This document shows positions 27,439-36,567 of a stretch of 64,000 nt of DNA, in pieces. Source of the stretch: Oscillospiraceae bacterium (GTDB lineage Bacteria; Bacillota; Clostridia; Oscillospirales; Oscillospiraceae). Each line of letters opens with the position of its first letter. Position 1 is the first letter of the stretch. Made by a program: the position numbers and the translations under genes. A model generated the notes under the pieces. The model saw nothing but the letters and a program-made list of their open reading frames with translations, was not told where the DNA came from and did no database searches. The DNA lies in assembly GCA_910574635.1 (NCBI GenBank), contig CAJTCG010000008.1, positions 124,001 through 188,000 on the forward strand, read 5' to 3'.

Positions 27439-28914
27439 ATGAACACGACCATTTATCAGAATATCGCCACCCGCACGGCGGGGGATATCTACATCGGCGT
27501 GGTGGGCCCGGTGCGGACCGGCAAGTCCACCTTCATCAAGCGCTTCATGGAAACCCAGGTAATTCCCAACATTGAAAATGTATACCGTAAAGAGCGGGCC
27601 CGGGATGAGCTGCCCCAGAGCGGTTCCGGCCGGACCATCATGACGGCGGAGCCCAAGTTCGTCCCGGAGGAGGCGGCCCAGGTGCAGCTGCCCGACGGCG
27701 CGTCCTTCTCCGTGCGGCTCATCGACTGCGTAGGCTACATGGTACGGGGGGCCATCGGCCAGTTTGAGGACGACGCCCCCCGGATGGTGACCACTCCCTG
27801 GTACGATCACGAGATTCCCATGACGGAGGCGGCGGAAATCGGCACCCGGAAGGTGATCTCGGAGCACTCCACCATCGGGATTGTCATCACCACCGACGGC
27901 ACCGTCTCCGACATTCCCCGGGAGGACTACCTGGAGGCGGAGGAGCGGGTGGTCCGGGAGCTCCAGGAGCTGGGAAAGCCCTTCATCGTCCTGCTGAACT
28001 CCGTGGACCCCAAAAGCGACCGGGCGGAGGCCATTGCCCGGGATATCAGCAGCCGCTATGAGGTGAACTGCGTCCCGGTAAACTGCCTGGACCTGGGGGA
28101 GGAGGACGTGGCGGATATCTTGCGGGCCGTCCTCTACGAGTTCCCCATGCAGGAGCTGGACCTGTTCCTGCCCCCTTGGGTGGACGCCCTGCCGACGGAC
28201 CATCCTATCAAGGCCAGCCTCTACGACGCGGTACGCCAGGGAACCTCCCAGCTTCAGCACATCCGGGAGGTGGAGGGCGTCATCTCCGCCCTGGGGACCT
28301 GCGAGAACATCAGCGAGGCGAAAATTACCTCCATTGACTTGGGCACCGGCGTGGCGGCGGCCAGCCTGAGCCTGCCCCGGGAACTGTTCTATCACACCTT
28401 GTCGGAGCAGTCGGGCTTTGAGGTGGGGGACGACGGGGATTTGATGAGCCTGCTGACCCGCCTGGCGGCGGTAAAGGCGGAGTACGACAAGGTAGCCGGG
28501 GCCCTGCGGGATGTGAAGGAAACGGGCTATGGCATCGTGGTGCCCAGCATTGACGAGCTGAAGCTGGAAGAGCCGGAAATCATGAAGCAGGGAGGCCGCT
28601 ACGGCGTGAAGCTGAAAGCCAGCGCCCCCAGCATCCACATGATCCGGGCGGACATCGAGACGGCGGTGTCGCCCATCGTGGGGAACGAAAAGCAGTCCGA
28701 GGATATGGTAAACTACCTGCTCCAGGAGTTCGAGGGGGACACCAGCAAGATTTGGCAGTCCAACATCTTTGGCCGGAGCTTCCATGAACTGGTCAGCGAC
28801 GACCTCCAGGGCAAGCTGAAACGGATGCCGGACGACGCCCGGAAGAAGCTTCAGGAGACCCTGACCCGCATCATCAACGAGGGCAGCGGGGGGCTTATCT
28901 GCATTATCCTATAA
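27439..28914 (+). CDS. spoIVA: Stage IV sporulation protein A (coat basement ATPase)
   Basis: A 491-residue cytoskeletal ATPase that polymerises around the forespore under the coat. The N-terminal TRAFAC-type domain shows Walker A GPVRTGKST (about residue 24), a Walker B-like IDCVGYMV and the SpoIVA start TIYQNIATRTAGDIY; the conserved C-terminus ends GGLICIIL. It works with SpoVM (anchor) and SipL, both encoded within 4.5 kb. A terminator and an oppositely oriented gene follow. Confidence 0.97.
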   Translation: MNTTIYQNIATRTAGDIYIGVVGPVRTGKSTFIKRFMETQVIPNIENVYRKERARDELPQSGSGRTIMTAEPKFVPEEAAQVQLPDGASFSVRLIDCVGYMVRGAIGQFEDDAPRMVTTPWYDHEIPMTEAAEIGTRKVISEHSTIGIVITTDGTVSDIPREDYLEAEERVVRELQELGKPFIVLLNSVDPKSDRAEAIARDISSRYEVNCVPVNCLDLGEEDVADILRAVLYEFPMQELDLFLPPWVDALPTDHPIKASLYDAVRQGTSQLQHIREVEGVISALGTCENISEAKITSIDLGTGVAAASLSLPRELFYHTLSEQSGFEVGDDGDLMSLLTRLAAVKAEYDKVAGALRDVKETGYGIVVPSIDELKLEEPEIMKQGGRYGVKLKASAPSIHMIRADIETAVSPIVGNEKQSEDMVNYLLQEFEGDTSKIWQSNIFGRSFHELVSDDLQGKLKRMPDDARKKLQETLTRIINEGSGGLICIIL

Positions 28915-28929
28915 CCCTATAATTATAAC

Positions 28930-28961
28930 AAAAACGGGCATGGAAAACCATGCCCGTTTTT
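28930..28961. terminator. Bidirectional terminator after spoIVA
   Basis: AAAAACGGGCATGG (28930-28943) pairs perfectly with CCATGCCCGTTTTT (28948-28961) around an AAAA loop. It separates converging genes. Confidence 0.92.
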
Positions 28962-28965
28962 CTGC

Positions 28966-29301
28966 TTATGGAAGCTCCTCCGGCAGGGGCTTCCGCGCGT
29001 ATTTCAAAAATTCCTCCCGGACGGCGCCAAGCTTCTTGTAAGCCTCCCGGCCTTCCGCCAAGGTCATACCGCGGTTTTCATCACTGGGCTGGTCCTCGCC
29101 GGGATCAAACACGTCGTTTTCCCAGAGGCACACCGGGCAGATATAGGCGAGGGCGTCCTCCTTGGGAACGGGGAAGGTTTTGCAGCCGCAGCAGGGACAG
29201 GGGAATTTTCCCGGCACGGGCGGCGGTTCCGGCGGCATTTGGCTTGGAGCGGGGGCCCGTTCGTGGACCGCCGTTGGAAGGAACATCCGCTTTTCCCTCA
29301 C
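28966..29301 (-). CDS. CPCC-type cysteine-rich protein
   Basis: A 111-residue protein with a proline-rich N-terminus and a central zinc-ribbon-like CPCC domain: FPCPCCGCKTF followed 19 residues later by YICPVCLWENDVFDP. Its C-terminus is helical. Function is unknown. The GTG start at 29301 overlaps the ogt stop by 4 bases and has AGAGGGA 7 bases upstream. Confidence 0.7.
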   Translation of the reverse strand: MREKRMFLPTAVHERAPAPSQMPPEPPPVPGKFPCPCCGCKTFPVPKEDALAYICPVCLWENDVFDPGEDQPSDENRGMTLAEGREAYKKLGAVREEFLKYARKPLPEELP

Positions 29302-29828
29302 AGCGCCGTCCCTCTTTTCGGCGTGTAAAGCCGGGATAAATCGACGCCCTCCAGTTCCAGGAGAAAGCGCTTTTTCTTCACGCCTCCGGCGTAACCCGTC
29401 AAACTGCCGTCCGCCCCCACCACCCGATGGCAGGGAATGATAATCGAGATGGGGTTATGCCCCACAGCGCCGCCCACCGCCTGAGGAGAGGCGGGGATGC
29501 CGGAGGCTTTTAACTTCTCTGTCAAGCCTCCATAGGTAGCAGTCTCTCCAAGGGGAATTTCCAGCAGCAGCTTCCACACCCTCTGCCGGAACGCGCTTCC
29601 CTTGGGAGCCAGGGGCGGCAGGGGAGGGAGGTCCCGCTTTTCAAAATAGGCGTCCAGCCACGCTGCTGCTTGAAGGAAAACCGGCAGATCCGGCCGCTCT
29701 TCGGTTTCCGCCTCCAGCCCGGCGGCGAAATACTTCTGCCCCTCCAGCCAGAGGCCCAGGATGCTGTCCCCGTCAGAGGCCAGGGACAGGGGGCCCATGG
29801 GGGAGGCCAGCTTCGTCAAATAAGTCAT
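29298..29828 (-). CDS. ogt: Methylated-DNA-protein-cysteine methyltransferase
   Basis: A suicide repair protein that takes alkyl groups from O6-alkylguanine. The acceptor-cysteine motif IPCHRVVG is intact, preceded by the helix-turn-helix region (TATYGGLTEKLKASG, AVGGAVGHNPISII) and followed by GYAGGVKKKRFLLELEGV. Length 176. Confidence 0.95.
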   Translation of the reverse strand: MTYLTKLASPMGPLSLASDGDSILGLWLEGQKYFAAGLEAETEERPDLPVFLQAAAWLDAYFEKRDLPPLPPLAPKGSAFRQRVWKLLLEIPLGETATYGGLTEKLKASGIPASPQAVGGAVGHNPISIIIPCHRVVGADGSLTGYAGGVKKKRFLLELEGVDLSRLYTPKRGTAL

Positions 29829-29978
29829 GGAGCGTTCTCCCTTCGCTTGATGCTCTCATTGTACCAGAACAAACGTATGGCTGCAAGCACATTTTTGGGC
29901 CGCTCTTGCAAGACGGCCCGACTCGTGCTACTATATAATAAAAAATGTGCAAGAACCGGAACGAAAGGAGCGCTTCCC

Positions 29979-30749
29979 ATGCTGCTTGCCATTGATGTAG
30001 GCAACTCTAATACCTCCGTGGGCCTTTTCGACAAGGACAAAACCCTTCGCTTTCTGGCCTCTTTGGACACGGACAGCCGGAAGACCGCGGACCAGATCAG
30101 CATCGACCTGATGAACCTCTTTACGCTGTATCATTTCAATTACAGGGATGTCACCGGGGCTATCCTGTGCAGTGTTGTCCCTCCGCTGAATTTCATGATG
30201 GAAAAGGCCCTCACCCGCCTTCTGGGCAAGCCGCCCATGGTTGTCGGCCCCGGCGTGAAGACTGGCTTGAACATCCGCCTGACGGTCCAGACCCAGGTAG
30301 GGGCCGATATCGTGGCGGATGCTGTGGCGGCGCTGGAGAAATTCACGCCTCCCATCATCACCATCGACATGGGGACGGCCACTACCATCGGGGTCATCTC
30401 CGAAGGCCGGACCTATGAGGGGGGCCTTCTCCTGCCGGGGGTCAACGTTTCCCTGGAGGCCCTGAGCCGACGGGCCGCCCAGCTGCCGGACATCTCCCTT
30501 CAGCATCCCAAGGCGTTAATCGGAAAAAACACCGAGGACTGCATGCGCTCCGGCATTGTCTACGGAACCGCCGGAATGCTGGATGGAATCATCGACCGCA
30601 TCCGGGAGGAGTTCCCGGGCCGGGAGGTCAGCGTTGTCGCCACCGGGGGAAACGCCCCTGTGATTGTGCGCTACTGCCGGAACCAGATTCTCTACGACAA
30701 GTTCCTTCTGATGAACGGGCTTTGGACCATCTACCAGAAAAACAGCTGA
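29979..30749 (+). CDS. coaX: Type III pantothenate kinase
   Basis: It catalyses the first step of CoA synthesis in bacteria lacking CoaA/CoaW. The ASKHA-fold motifs are clear: LLAIDVGNSNTSVGLF (phosphate 1), the catalytic aspartate region GADIVADAVAA, TIDMGTATTIGVI (phosphate 2) and ATGGNAPVI. GAAAGGAG lies 8 bases before the ATG; TATAAT at 29934-29939 is a likely -10. Length 256. Confidence 0.95.
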   Translation: MLLAIDVGNSNTSVGLFDKDKTLRFLASLDTDSRKTADQISIDLMNLFTLYHFNYRDVTGAILCSVVPPLNFMMEKALTRLLGKPPMVVGPGVKTGLNIRLTVQTQVGADIVADAVAALEKFTPPIITIDMGTATTIGVISEGRTYEGGLLLPGVNVSLEALSRRAAQLPDISLQHPKALIGKNTEDCMRSGIVYGTAGMLDGIIDRIREEFPGREVSVVATGGNAPVIVRYCRNQILYDKFLLMNGLWTIYQKNS

Positions 30750-30791
30750 TGGCAGGAGAATTTTCAATGTGTTGCGGTCCAAAGGTTTTCG

Positions 30792-30818
30792 CCGTCCGCC
30801 AACAGGCGGACGGTTTTT
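30792..30818 (+). terminator. Terminator after coaX
   Basis: CCGTCCGCC and GGCGGACGG form a 9-bp stem with an AACA loop, followed by TTTTT. Confidence 0.92.
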
Positions 30819-30901
30819 CGCAAATTGAAGGGAACGCCCGCCTGTTTTTCCCGTCTATATGAACGAAGGGCCCTTCCACCAATCATGAAAGGGGAGAGGA
30901 T

Positions 30902-31456
30902 ATGGAAGACCATGCCATTATAGATCTGTACTGGTCCCGGAACCCGGAGGCCATCCAGCGGACTGGGGAGAAATACGGCGCTTACTGCCGGGCCATTGCC
31001 CGGAACATCCTGCCGGACCGCCGGGATGCGGAGGAGTGCGTAAACGACACTTGGCTGGGCGCCTGGAACGCCATGCCGGAGAACCGGCCGGGCCTGCTGG
31101 CCCCGTTCCTTGGAAAAATCACCCGGAATCTGGCCTTTACCCGCTGGCGGGCCGGACATACGGAGAAGCGGGGAAGAGGCGAGCTGCCTCTGGTCCTGGA
31201 CGAGCTGGCGGACTGCGCCTCAACGGAAAACACCCTCCAGACCTTGGAGGCGGCGGAACTGGAGGAAGCGGTAAACCGCTTTCTCCGCACCCTGCCGGAG
31301 CGGGAGTGCAGCGTTTTCCTGCGGCGCTATTGGTTTACGGAGCCCATGGCGGATATCGCCCGGCGCTATGGAATGCGGGAGGCTACCGTGCGGACCAGCC
31401 TGTTCCGCAGCCGGGAGAAGCTGCGGCGTCATTTGGAGAAGGAGGGCTTGCTATGA
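30902..31456 (+). CDS. ECF-type RNA polymerase sigma factor
   Basis: A 184-residue sigma-70 family protein with region 2 (RRDAEECVNDTWLGAWNAMP, then ITRNLAFTRWR) and region 4 (LPERECSVFLRRYWF, then ARRYGMREATVRTSLFRSR), and no region 3, as in extracytoplasmic-function factors. GAAAGGGGAGAGG precedes the ATG. It overlaps the following membrane-protein gene by 4 bases; that protein probably holds it as an anti-sigma or is its sensor. Its regulon is unknown. Confidence 0.85.
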   Translation: MEDHAIIDLYWSRNPEAIQRTGEKYGAYCRAIARNILPDRRDAEECVNDTWLGAWNAMPENRPGLLAPFLGKITRNLAFTRWRAGHTEKRGRGELPLVLDELADCASTENTLQTLEAAELEEAVNRFLRTLPERECSVFLRRYWFTEPMADIARRYGMREATVRTSLFRSREKLRRHLEKEGLL

Positions 31457-32529
31457 AGAATCAGGAACGGCTGTTTCTCGCTATCGGCGGGGCGGACCCG
31501 GAGTTGATAGCCCGCAGTGAGCGGCGCAGGGGAAGCCGTGGGCTCGGATACATCGTGGCCGCCGCAGCTTGCCTCGCGCTGGTTCTGATTGCGGGGGGCG
31601 GTATTTTCCCGCGGACAACACCGCCCCCCAGCACGACGCGGGCCCCGGCGGCAACCGTGGAGCCCGGCACAGTGCCGCCGCCGGAGACGCAAAAACCGGA
31701 CCCCGACGGCTGGCGCTTCTTCCTGCCGGAGGGGGGCAGTGAAATTGGAGCCCTGCGCCTTTTGAGCTACGCGCCCCAATCGGCGGAAGCAGTGGATTTT
31801 CTCATTTATGTCAACGAGGAGCAATATGCTATCCGTGAAGAAAAAGGGCTTTACAGTATTAGAAGTACCAATCCTTTGCCGGAGGATTTTCCGGAATGCG
31901 GCCTGGATATTTTCCACCTTTCCGCAGTTTCGACGGAAGAGGCCAGGAACACAGCGGCGGAAGCTCTGGCAGACCGTTATGAGACCGTCGCTTTGGAAGA
32001 CGAGAGCGCCGTGCTGCCAAAGAATCCCTATCTCCGAGCCAGTGCGGGCGTAGACTGGAACTCTGAACAGGCGGAGCTCTGGTTTGTGGATGACGGACAG
32101 GAAGGGACCTTCGTCCTCACTGCCCGCTATTTCCTGGAGGCGGAGGAGGGACTGGGCACGCAGTTCCGGGATATGGTTTCCAGCTTCCGGGTGGTCCCTC
32201 TAGACCGGATTGCCCACGAATGGATGCGCTCCCTTTACGAGACGGCGGAGCGCCTGTTCCCGGCGCTGCTGTCCAACGATCTTTCCGGCGTTTCCGACTT
32301 GCTGGCGGAGGACGCTGATGCGGACGCCTATGGGGAGAACGTCTGGGAATATGTCACCATTGCCTCTGTGGACTATACCCTGGACAATGACAAAGATCCT
32401 GCCTCCGCCACGGTCTCGGTAAAGCATCGGCTGAACCTGGAGGAAGGGGAGAGCTACAACTATCTCACCATGGAACTGACCCGTCAGGATGGCCAGTGGA
32501 AGCTGGCCTGGTCCGGCATTGAGAAATAA
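31453..32529 (+). CDS. Membrane-anchored protein, probable partner of the ECF sigma
   Basis: A 358-residue protein: about 30 cytosolic residues, one membrane helix (GLGYIVAAAACLALVLIAGGG, about 31-51), a Pro/Thr-rich spacer and an extracytoplasmic domain ending in a DUF4829-like WKLAWSGIEK segment. No zinc-binding ZAS motif is seen, so anti-sigma function is inferred only from the ATGA overlap with the sigma gene and the topology. Confidence 0.65.
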   Translation: MKNQERLFLAIGGADPELIARSERRRGSRGLGYIVAAAACLALVLIAGGGIFPRTTPPPSTTRAPAATVEPGTVPPPETQKPDPDGWRFFLPEGGSEIGALRLLSYAPQSAEAVDFLIYVNEEQYAIREEKGLYSIRSTNPLPEDFPECGLDIFHLSAVSTEEARNTAAEALADRYETVALEDESAVLPKNPYLRASAGVDWNSEQAELWFVDDGQEGTFVLTARYFLEAEEGLGTQFRDMVSSFRVVPLDRIAHEWMRSLYETAERLFPALLSNDLSGVSDLLAEDADADAYGENVWEYVTIASVDYTLDNDKDPASATVSVKHRLNLEEGESYNYLTMELTRQDGQWKLAWSGIEK

Positions 32530-32532
32530 ACC

Positions 32533-32566
32533 GAAAGCGCCCCGCTCGTAAAAGCGGGGCGCTTTC
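32533..32566. terminator. Bidirectional terminator
   Basis: GAAAGCGCCCCGC (32533-32545) pairs with GCGGGGCGCTTTC (32554-32566), between converging genes. Confidence 0.85.
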
Positions 32567-32580
32567 AGCTATACGGGAAT

Positions 32581-33819
32581 TTACTTCGCCAGAACCTTCT
32601 TCAGCTTGGCAAACCGGGGCAGGGAGTCCTGCTTGGGCAGCTTGGGCTCGCCCTGGACCAGGGGCAGGACATAGTCGATGAAGGGCTTTTCCACGCCGTT
32701 GTGGGCGGCGTTGATCCACTCCAGAGGCACTTTTTTCTCCGTGTTGGCCACGTCGGTCAGGCCCAGCAGCTTGGTCTTGCAGACATACTGTCCGTTCTCA
32801 TAGCTCCGCTCAAAGCCCACCATCTTGTCGGTGATGCCCGCCACGGCGTTTTCCACAGCGGCCTTGCCGGACATGAAGGACTCTTCGATATCGGTCTCGG
32901 AGGCCAGGTGCGCGCCGCAGCGCTGGAGGAGGCTCAGCTCGATGCCCCGGACCTTGGCGCCGGTCTTCTGCTTCACGGCGTCCGCCAGCATGGCGGCAAG
33001 GCCGCCCAGCTGAGCGTGGCCGAACCCGTCGGTGGCGGAGGTCTTCGCCTCGGAGACGAAGGAACCGTCGGCGTAGTGGATGCCCTCGGATACGGCTACC
33101 ATGCAGTTGCCCTTCTCCTTATAGATACGGTCTACATCCGACAGGAACTGGTCCATGTCGAAGTCCACCTCGGGGAGATACACCAGGTCGGGGCCCGCGC
33201 CATAGGCGCTGGCCAGGGCGGCGGCGCCGGCCAGCCAGCCCGCGTGACGGCCCATGATTTCAATAACGCAGACCATGCCGGTGTCATAGACCCGGGCGTC
33301 CTGATAGACCTCCATGCAGCTCGTCGCGATATACTTGGCGGCGGAGGCAAAGCCGGGGCAGTGGTCGGTCCCGAAGAGGTCGTTGTCGATGGTCTTGGGC
33401 ACGCCCATGACCCGGCACTCATAGCCTACCTTCTGCATGTATTTGCTGATTTTGTTGCAGGTGTCCATAGAGTCGTTTCCGCCGTTGTAGAAGAAGTAGC
33501 GGACGTCGTACTTTTTGAAGATCTCCAGGATGCGCTTATAATCGGTATCATCCACATCCGGGTCCTTCATCTTATAGCGGCAGGAGCCCAGAGCAGAGGA
33601 AGGGGTGTATTTCAGCAGCTCCAGCTCGGCGGGGTCCTCCTCGCCCATGTCGAACAGCCGGTCGTTCAGCACGCCCTTAATGCCGTGCTCCGCGCCCAAG
33701 ACGCGGGTGATATTGGGATTTTCCAGCGCGGTGCGGATAACGCCGTACGCACTGGCGTTGATGACGGAAGTGGGTCCGCCGGACTGGCCGAAGATGCAGG
33801 CGCCTTTCAATTCACTCAT
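32581..33819 (-). CDS. Phosphofructokinase, PPi-dependent type
   Basis: It phosphorylates fructose 6-phosphate in glycolysis, reversibly if PPi is donor. Motifs: FGQSGGPTSVINAS (phosphoryl-donor loop), GGNDSMDT and PKTIDND. The aspartate in GGNDS and lysine in PKTID are the residues that replace glycines in ATP enzymes, so PPi is the likely donor. Length 412. ATG 33819 is used since GAGGAGG lies 9 bases upstream. It is divergent from fba, the next glycolytic enzyme. Confidence 0.87.
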   Translation of the reverse strand: MSELKGACIFGQSGGPTSVINASAYGVIRTALENPNITRVLGAEHGIKGVLNDRLFDMGEEDPAELELLKYTPSSALGSCRYKMKDPDVDDTDYKRILEIFKKYDVRYFFYNGGNDSMDTCNKISKYMQKVGYECRVMGVPKTIDNDLFGTDHCPGFASAAKYIATSCMEVYQDARVYDTGMVCVIEIMGRHAGWLAGAAALASAYGAGPDLVYLPEVDFDMDQFLSDVDRIYKEKGNCMVAVSEGIHYADGSFVSEAKTSATDGFGHAQLGGLAAMLADAVKQKTGAKVRGIELSLLQRCGAHLASETDIEESFMSGKAAVENAVAGITDKMVGFERSYENGQYVCKTKLLGLTDVANTEKKVPLEWINAAHNGVEKPFIDYVLPLVQGEPKLPKQDSLPRFAKLKKVLAK

Positions 33820-33921
33820 GAGAAACAGCCTCCTCAAAAAATTTTTTCTTCCATTTCAAGCCCAGGGGACAGAGCCCAAGGTATTTTTTATCATACCATT
33901 CAAAAAAAGAATTGTAAATAC

Positions 33922-33949
33922 TTGCATTTTATTTTTTTTGTGATATTAT
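33922..33949 (+). promoter_or_regulatory. Promoter of fba
   Basis: TTGCAT (33922-33927) and TATTAT (33944-33949), 16 bases apart, with a TG one base before the -10 (extended -10), in an AT-rich gap. Confidence 0.7.
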
Positions 33950-34005
33950 CATAAAAGAAAATCGTTTTCGTCTCCGCGAAGGAGGGGAAAGGGGCCCCAG
34001 GGCCT

Positions 34006-34035
34006 TTTGTCCCGCCCGGCCGGAGGCGGGACAAA
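34006..34035 (+). promoter_or_regulatory. Leader hairpin of fba
   Basis: TTTGTCCCGCC (34006-34016) pairs perfectly with GGCGGGACAAA (34025-34035) in the 5' leader, 26 bases before the start codon. It may act as a stabiliser or attenuator; there is no T run. Confidence 0.45.
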
Positions 34036-34060
34036 TAAAATTTGTCAGGAGATGATTGTT

Positions 34061-35029
34061 ATGGCACTGGTCACTTCTACCGAGATGTTCAAAAAGGCCT
34101 ATCACGGAGGGTATGCCATCGGAGCCTTCAACGTCAACAACATGGAGATTATCCAGGGCATCACCGAGGCCTGCCGCGAGGAGCAGGCTCCCGTGATCCT
34201 CCAGGTGTCCAAGGGCGCCCGGGCTTACGCCAACCGCACGTATCTTGTGAAGCTGGTGGAGGCCGCCGTCATCGAGTGCCCCGAGATTCCCATCGTGCTG
34301 CATCTGGACCACGGCGATACCTTCGAGACCTGCAAATCCTGCATCGACGACGGCTTCACCTCCGTCATGATCGACGCCAGCTCCAAGCCCTTTGCCGAAA
34401 ACATCGAAATCACCAAAAAGGTGGTCGAGTACGCCCATGACCGCGGCGTAGTGGTGGAGGCGGAGCTGGGCGCTCTGGCCGGTGTGGAAGACGAGGTCAA
34501 CGTCTCCGCCGAGGATTCCCACTACACCCGTCCCGAGGAAGTGGAGGAGTTCGTCTCCAAGACCGGCTGCGACTCCCTGGCCATCGCCATCGGCACCTCC
34601 CACGGCGCTTTCAAGTTCAAGCCTGAGCAGTGCACCCGCAACGAGAAGGGCATCCTGGTTCCGCCCCCGCTGCGCTTTGACATCCTGGAAGAGATCGTAA
34701 AGCGCCTGCCCGAGTTCCCCATCGTGCTCCACGGCTCCTCCAGCGTGCCCCAGGACTACGTGAAGATGGTCAACTCCAACGGCGGCAAGATGCCCGACGC
34801 CGTGGGCATCCCCGAGGAGCAGCTCCGTCAGGCCGCCCGCAGCGCCGTCTGCAAGATCAACATTGACTCCGATTTGCGCCTGGCCATGACCGGCACCATC
34901 CGGCAGCACTTCAACGAGCATCCCGGCGACTTTGATCCCCGTCAGTACCTCAAGCCTGCCCGGGCCAACATCAAGGAGCTGGTCCGCCATAAGCTGGTGG
35001 ACGTCCTGGGTTGCGACCACAAGGCCTGA
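34061..35029 (+). CDS. fba: Class II fructose-bisphosphate aldolase
   Basis: A zinc-dependent aldolase splitting fructose 1,6-bisphosphate. The zinc ligand region VLHLDHGDTFE, the AELGALAGVED block, GTSHGAFKF and the substrate loop HGSSSVP are visible. Length 322, long form. ATG 34061 follows AGGAGATGA. It faces away from pfp across a shared regulatory gap. Confidence 0.95.
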   Translation: MALVTSTEMFKKAYHGGYAIGAFNVNNMEIIQGITEACREEQAPVILQVSKGARAYANRTYLVKLVEAAVIECPEIPIVLHLDHGDTFETCKSCIDDGFTSVMIDASSKPFAENIEITKKVVEYAHDRGVVVEAELGALAGVEDEVNVSAEDSHYTRPEEVEEFVSKTGCDSLAIAIGTSHGAFKFKPEQCTRNEKGILVPPPLRFDILEEIVKRLPEFPIVLHGSSSVPQDYVKMVNSNGGKMPDAVGIPEEQLRQAARSAVCKINIDSDLRLAMTGTIRQHFNEHPGDFDPRQYLKPARANIKELVRHKLVDVLGCDHKA

Positions 35030-35056
35030 TTTATTTCCACATAGCGGACCAAAGGT

Positions 35057-35082
35057 GGAGGCGCGGAGCGCCTCCGCTTTTT
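35057..35082 (+). terminator. Terminator after fba
   Basis: GGAGGCGC and GCGCCTCC form an 8-bp stem with GGA loop, followed by GCTTTTT. Confidence 0.85.
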
Positions 35083-35161
35083 ACCTCTTTTTTCCCGCAC
35101 GGAAACAGAGAGGACAGCGGCGGCAGAACGCGGTATACTTTTGAGACAAGGAGGGGATGGT

Positions 35162-36001
35162 ATGGATTGGCTGAACGACTGGAACAAGGCGCTGGCCTAT
35201 CTGGAAGCAAACCTGGATGGGGACATCGACCCAAAGGAGCTTGGCAGGCTGGCGGGCTGTTCCGCCTACCACTTTCAGCGGATGTTTTCTTACTTGGCCG
35301 GAATCCCGCTTGGCGAGTACATCCGCCGGAGGCGCATGACCCGGGCGGCGGCGGATCTGCAAAACGGGGAGAAAGTGCTGGACGTGGCCCTGCGCTATGG
35401 CTATGAATCGCCTACCGCCTTTAACCGGGCCTTTCAGGCGGTGCACAAAGTACCTCCATCTCAGGCAAAGCAAACAGGTGTAAAGCTAAAAGCCTTTCCA
35501 AGTATCCACTTCAAATTTGTACTCAAAGGAGCCGAGGAAATGGAGTATCAGATCGTAAAACGGGAGGCTTTCCGCATTGTGGGCTTTCGCACCCCGCTGC
35601 CTATGGACGTGGAAAAGAGCTTTCAAGTGGTCCCGAAATTCTGGGCGGAGATCGGCCCGCGGCAAGCGGAGCTGGTTCCGCTGATGAACGGGGAGCCGGC
35701 CGGAATGTTGGGCGTGTGCACCTGTGACGAGGAGGAAAACTTCTATTATATCGCTGTGGCCTCCAGCGCCCCCGCCCCGGAGGGAATGCATGAATGGATG
35801 GTGCCCGCCGCCACCTGGGCGGTTTTCGCCGGGACGGGCCGTCTGCCGGAGGCCATGCAGGAGCTTCAAAAGCGGATCGTCTCGGAATATTTACCGGATT
35901 CCGGCCATGGGTGGGCCAAGGCGCCGGACATTGAGGTCTATTTGAACCGGCCTGGAGAGGAAAGCCGCTTCCAGGTCTGGCTGCCGGTGACAATGCGCTG
36001 A
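35162..36001 (+). CDS. AraC-family regulator with GyrI-like effector domain
   Basis: A 279-residue protein: N-terminal double helix-turn-helix AraC domain (about 5-105, CSAYHFQRMFSYLAGIPLGEYIRRRR and the second helix ALRYGYESPTAFNRAFQA) and a C-terminal GyrI-like/SOUL-type small-molecule-binding domain (about 125-279). This is the Rob/BmrR-like layout of multidrug-responsive activators. ATG 35162 sits 6 bases after GGAGG. The target genes are not evident. Confidence 0.85.
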   Translation: MDWLNDWNKALAYLEANLDGDIDPKELGRLAGCSAYHFQRMFSYLAGIPLGEYIRRRRMTRAAADLQNGEKVLDVALRYGYESPTAFNRAFQAVHKVPPSQAKQTGVKLKAFPSIHFKFVLKGAEEMEYQIVKREAFRIVGFRTPLPMDVEKSFQVVPKFWAEIGPRQAELVPLMNGEPAGMLGVCTCDEEENFYYIAVASSAPAPEGMHEWMVPAATWAVFAGTGRLPEAMQELQKRIVSEYLPDSGHGWAKAPDIEVYLNRPGEESRFQVWLPVTMR

Positions 36002-36055
36002 CGCACCCTTCCACCTCTCCCCGCATATTCTGAGAGGGAAGGGGAGGGAAGCGGT

Positions 36056-36556
36056 ATGCAGCTGCATCCATATGACCGGGAAGCCGCCGTTTTGTACGCT
36101 CACCAGTGGGCCTATGGACGGAACCCGTTTTTTTACGATTATGAGCATCTGGGAGGGGACTGCACAAACTTTGCGTCCCAGTGCATCTACGCCGGAAGCG
36201 GCGTGATGAACTTTACGCCTACTTATGGCTGGTACTATATTGACGCCAACCGGAAATCCCCGTCCTGGACAGGGGTTCCGTACTTGTACAATTTCTTGAC
36301 AAGGGATAGCTTTTCTATGGGACCGCTGGCAGAGCCCTGCCAATTGGAAGACCTGCTGCCGGGGGACATCGTTCAGCTTTCCTTCAAAGGAGAGGAGTTC
36401 CAGCATTCGCCCATTGTGGTGTCCGTGGGAAACCCGGCAACGCTGGAAAACGTCCTGATTGCCGCCCACAGCTATGACGCGGATTACCGGCCGCTATCTA
36501 CTTATGAGTACCGGAAAATCCGTTTCCTGCATATTACCGGCGTCATACGGCCCTGA
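36056..36556 (+). CDS. Putative amidase-domain (Amidase_6) protein
   Basis: A 166-residue NlpC/P60-like cysteine hydrolase of the Amidase_6 family: YDREAAVLYAHQWAYGRNP, the nucleophile motif GGDCTNFASQC, and a later QHSPIVVSV histidine. No signal peptide is seen, so export is uncertain. Members often act on spore or cell-wall peptides. Monocistronic with a terminator. Confidence 0.8.
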   Translation: MQLHPYDREAAVLYAHQWAYGRNPFFYDYEHLGGDCTNFASQCIYAGSGVMNFTPTYGWYYIDANRKSPSWTGVPYLYNFLTRDSFSMGPLAEPCQLEDLLPGDIVQLSFKGEEFQHSPIVVSVGNPATLENVLIAAHSYDADYRPLSTYEYRKIRFLHITGVIRP

Positions 36557-36567
36557 AAATTTTGTTC

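Noticed and set aside
29906..29939. TTGCAA to TATAAT as a full coaX promoter
   Set aside because: The spacer would be 22 bases; only the -10 is credible.
32701..33954. 417-codon plus-strand frame
   Set aside because: Antisense of the phosphofructokinase gene.
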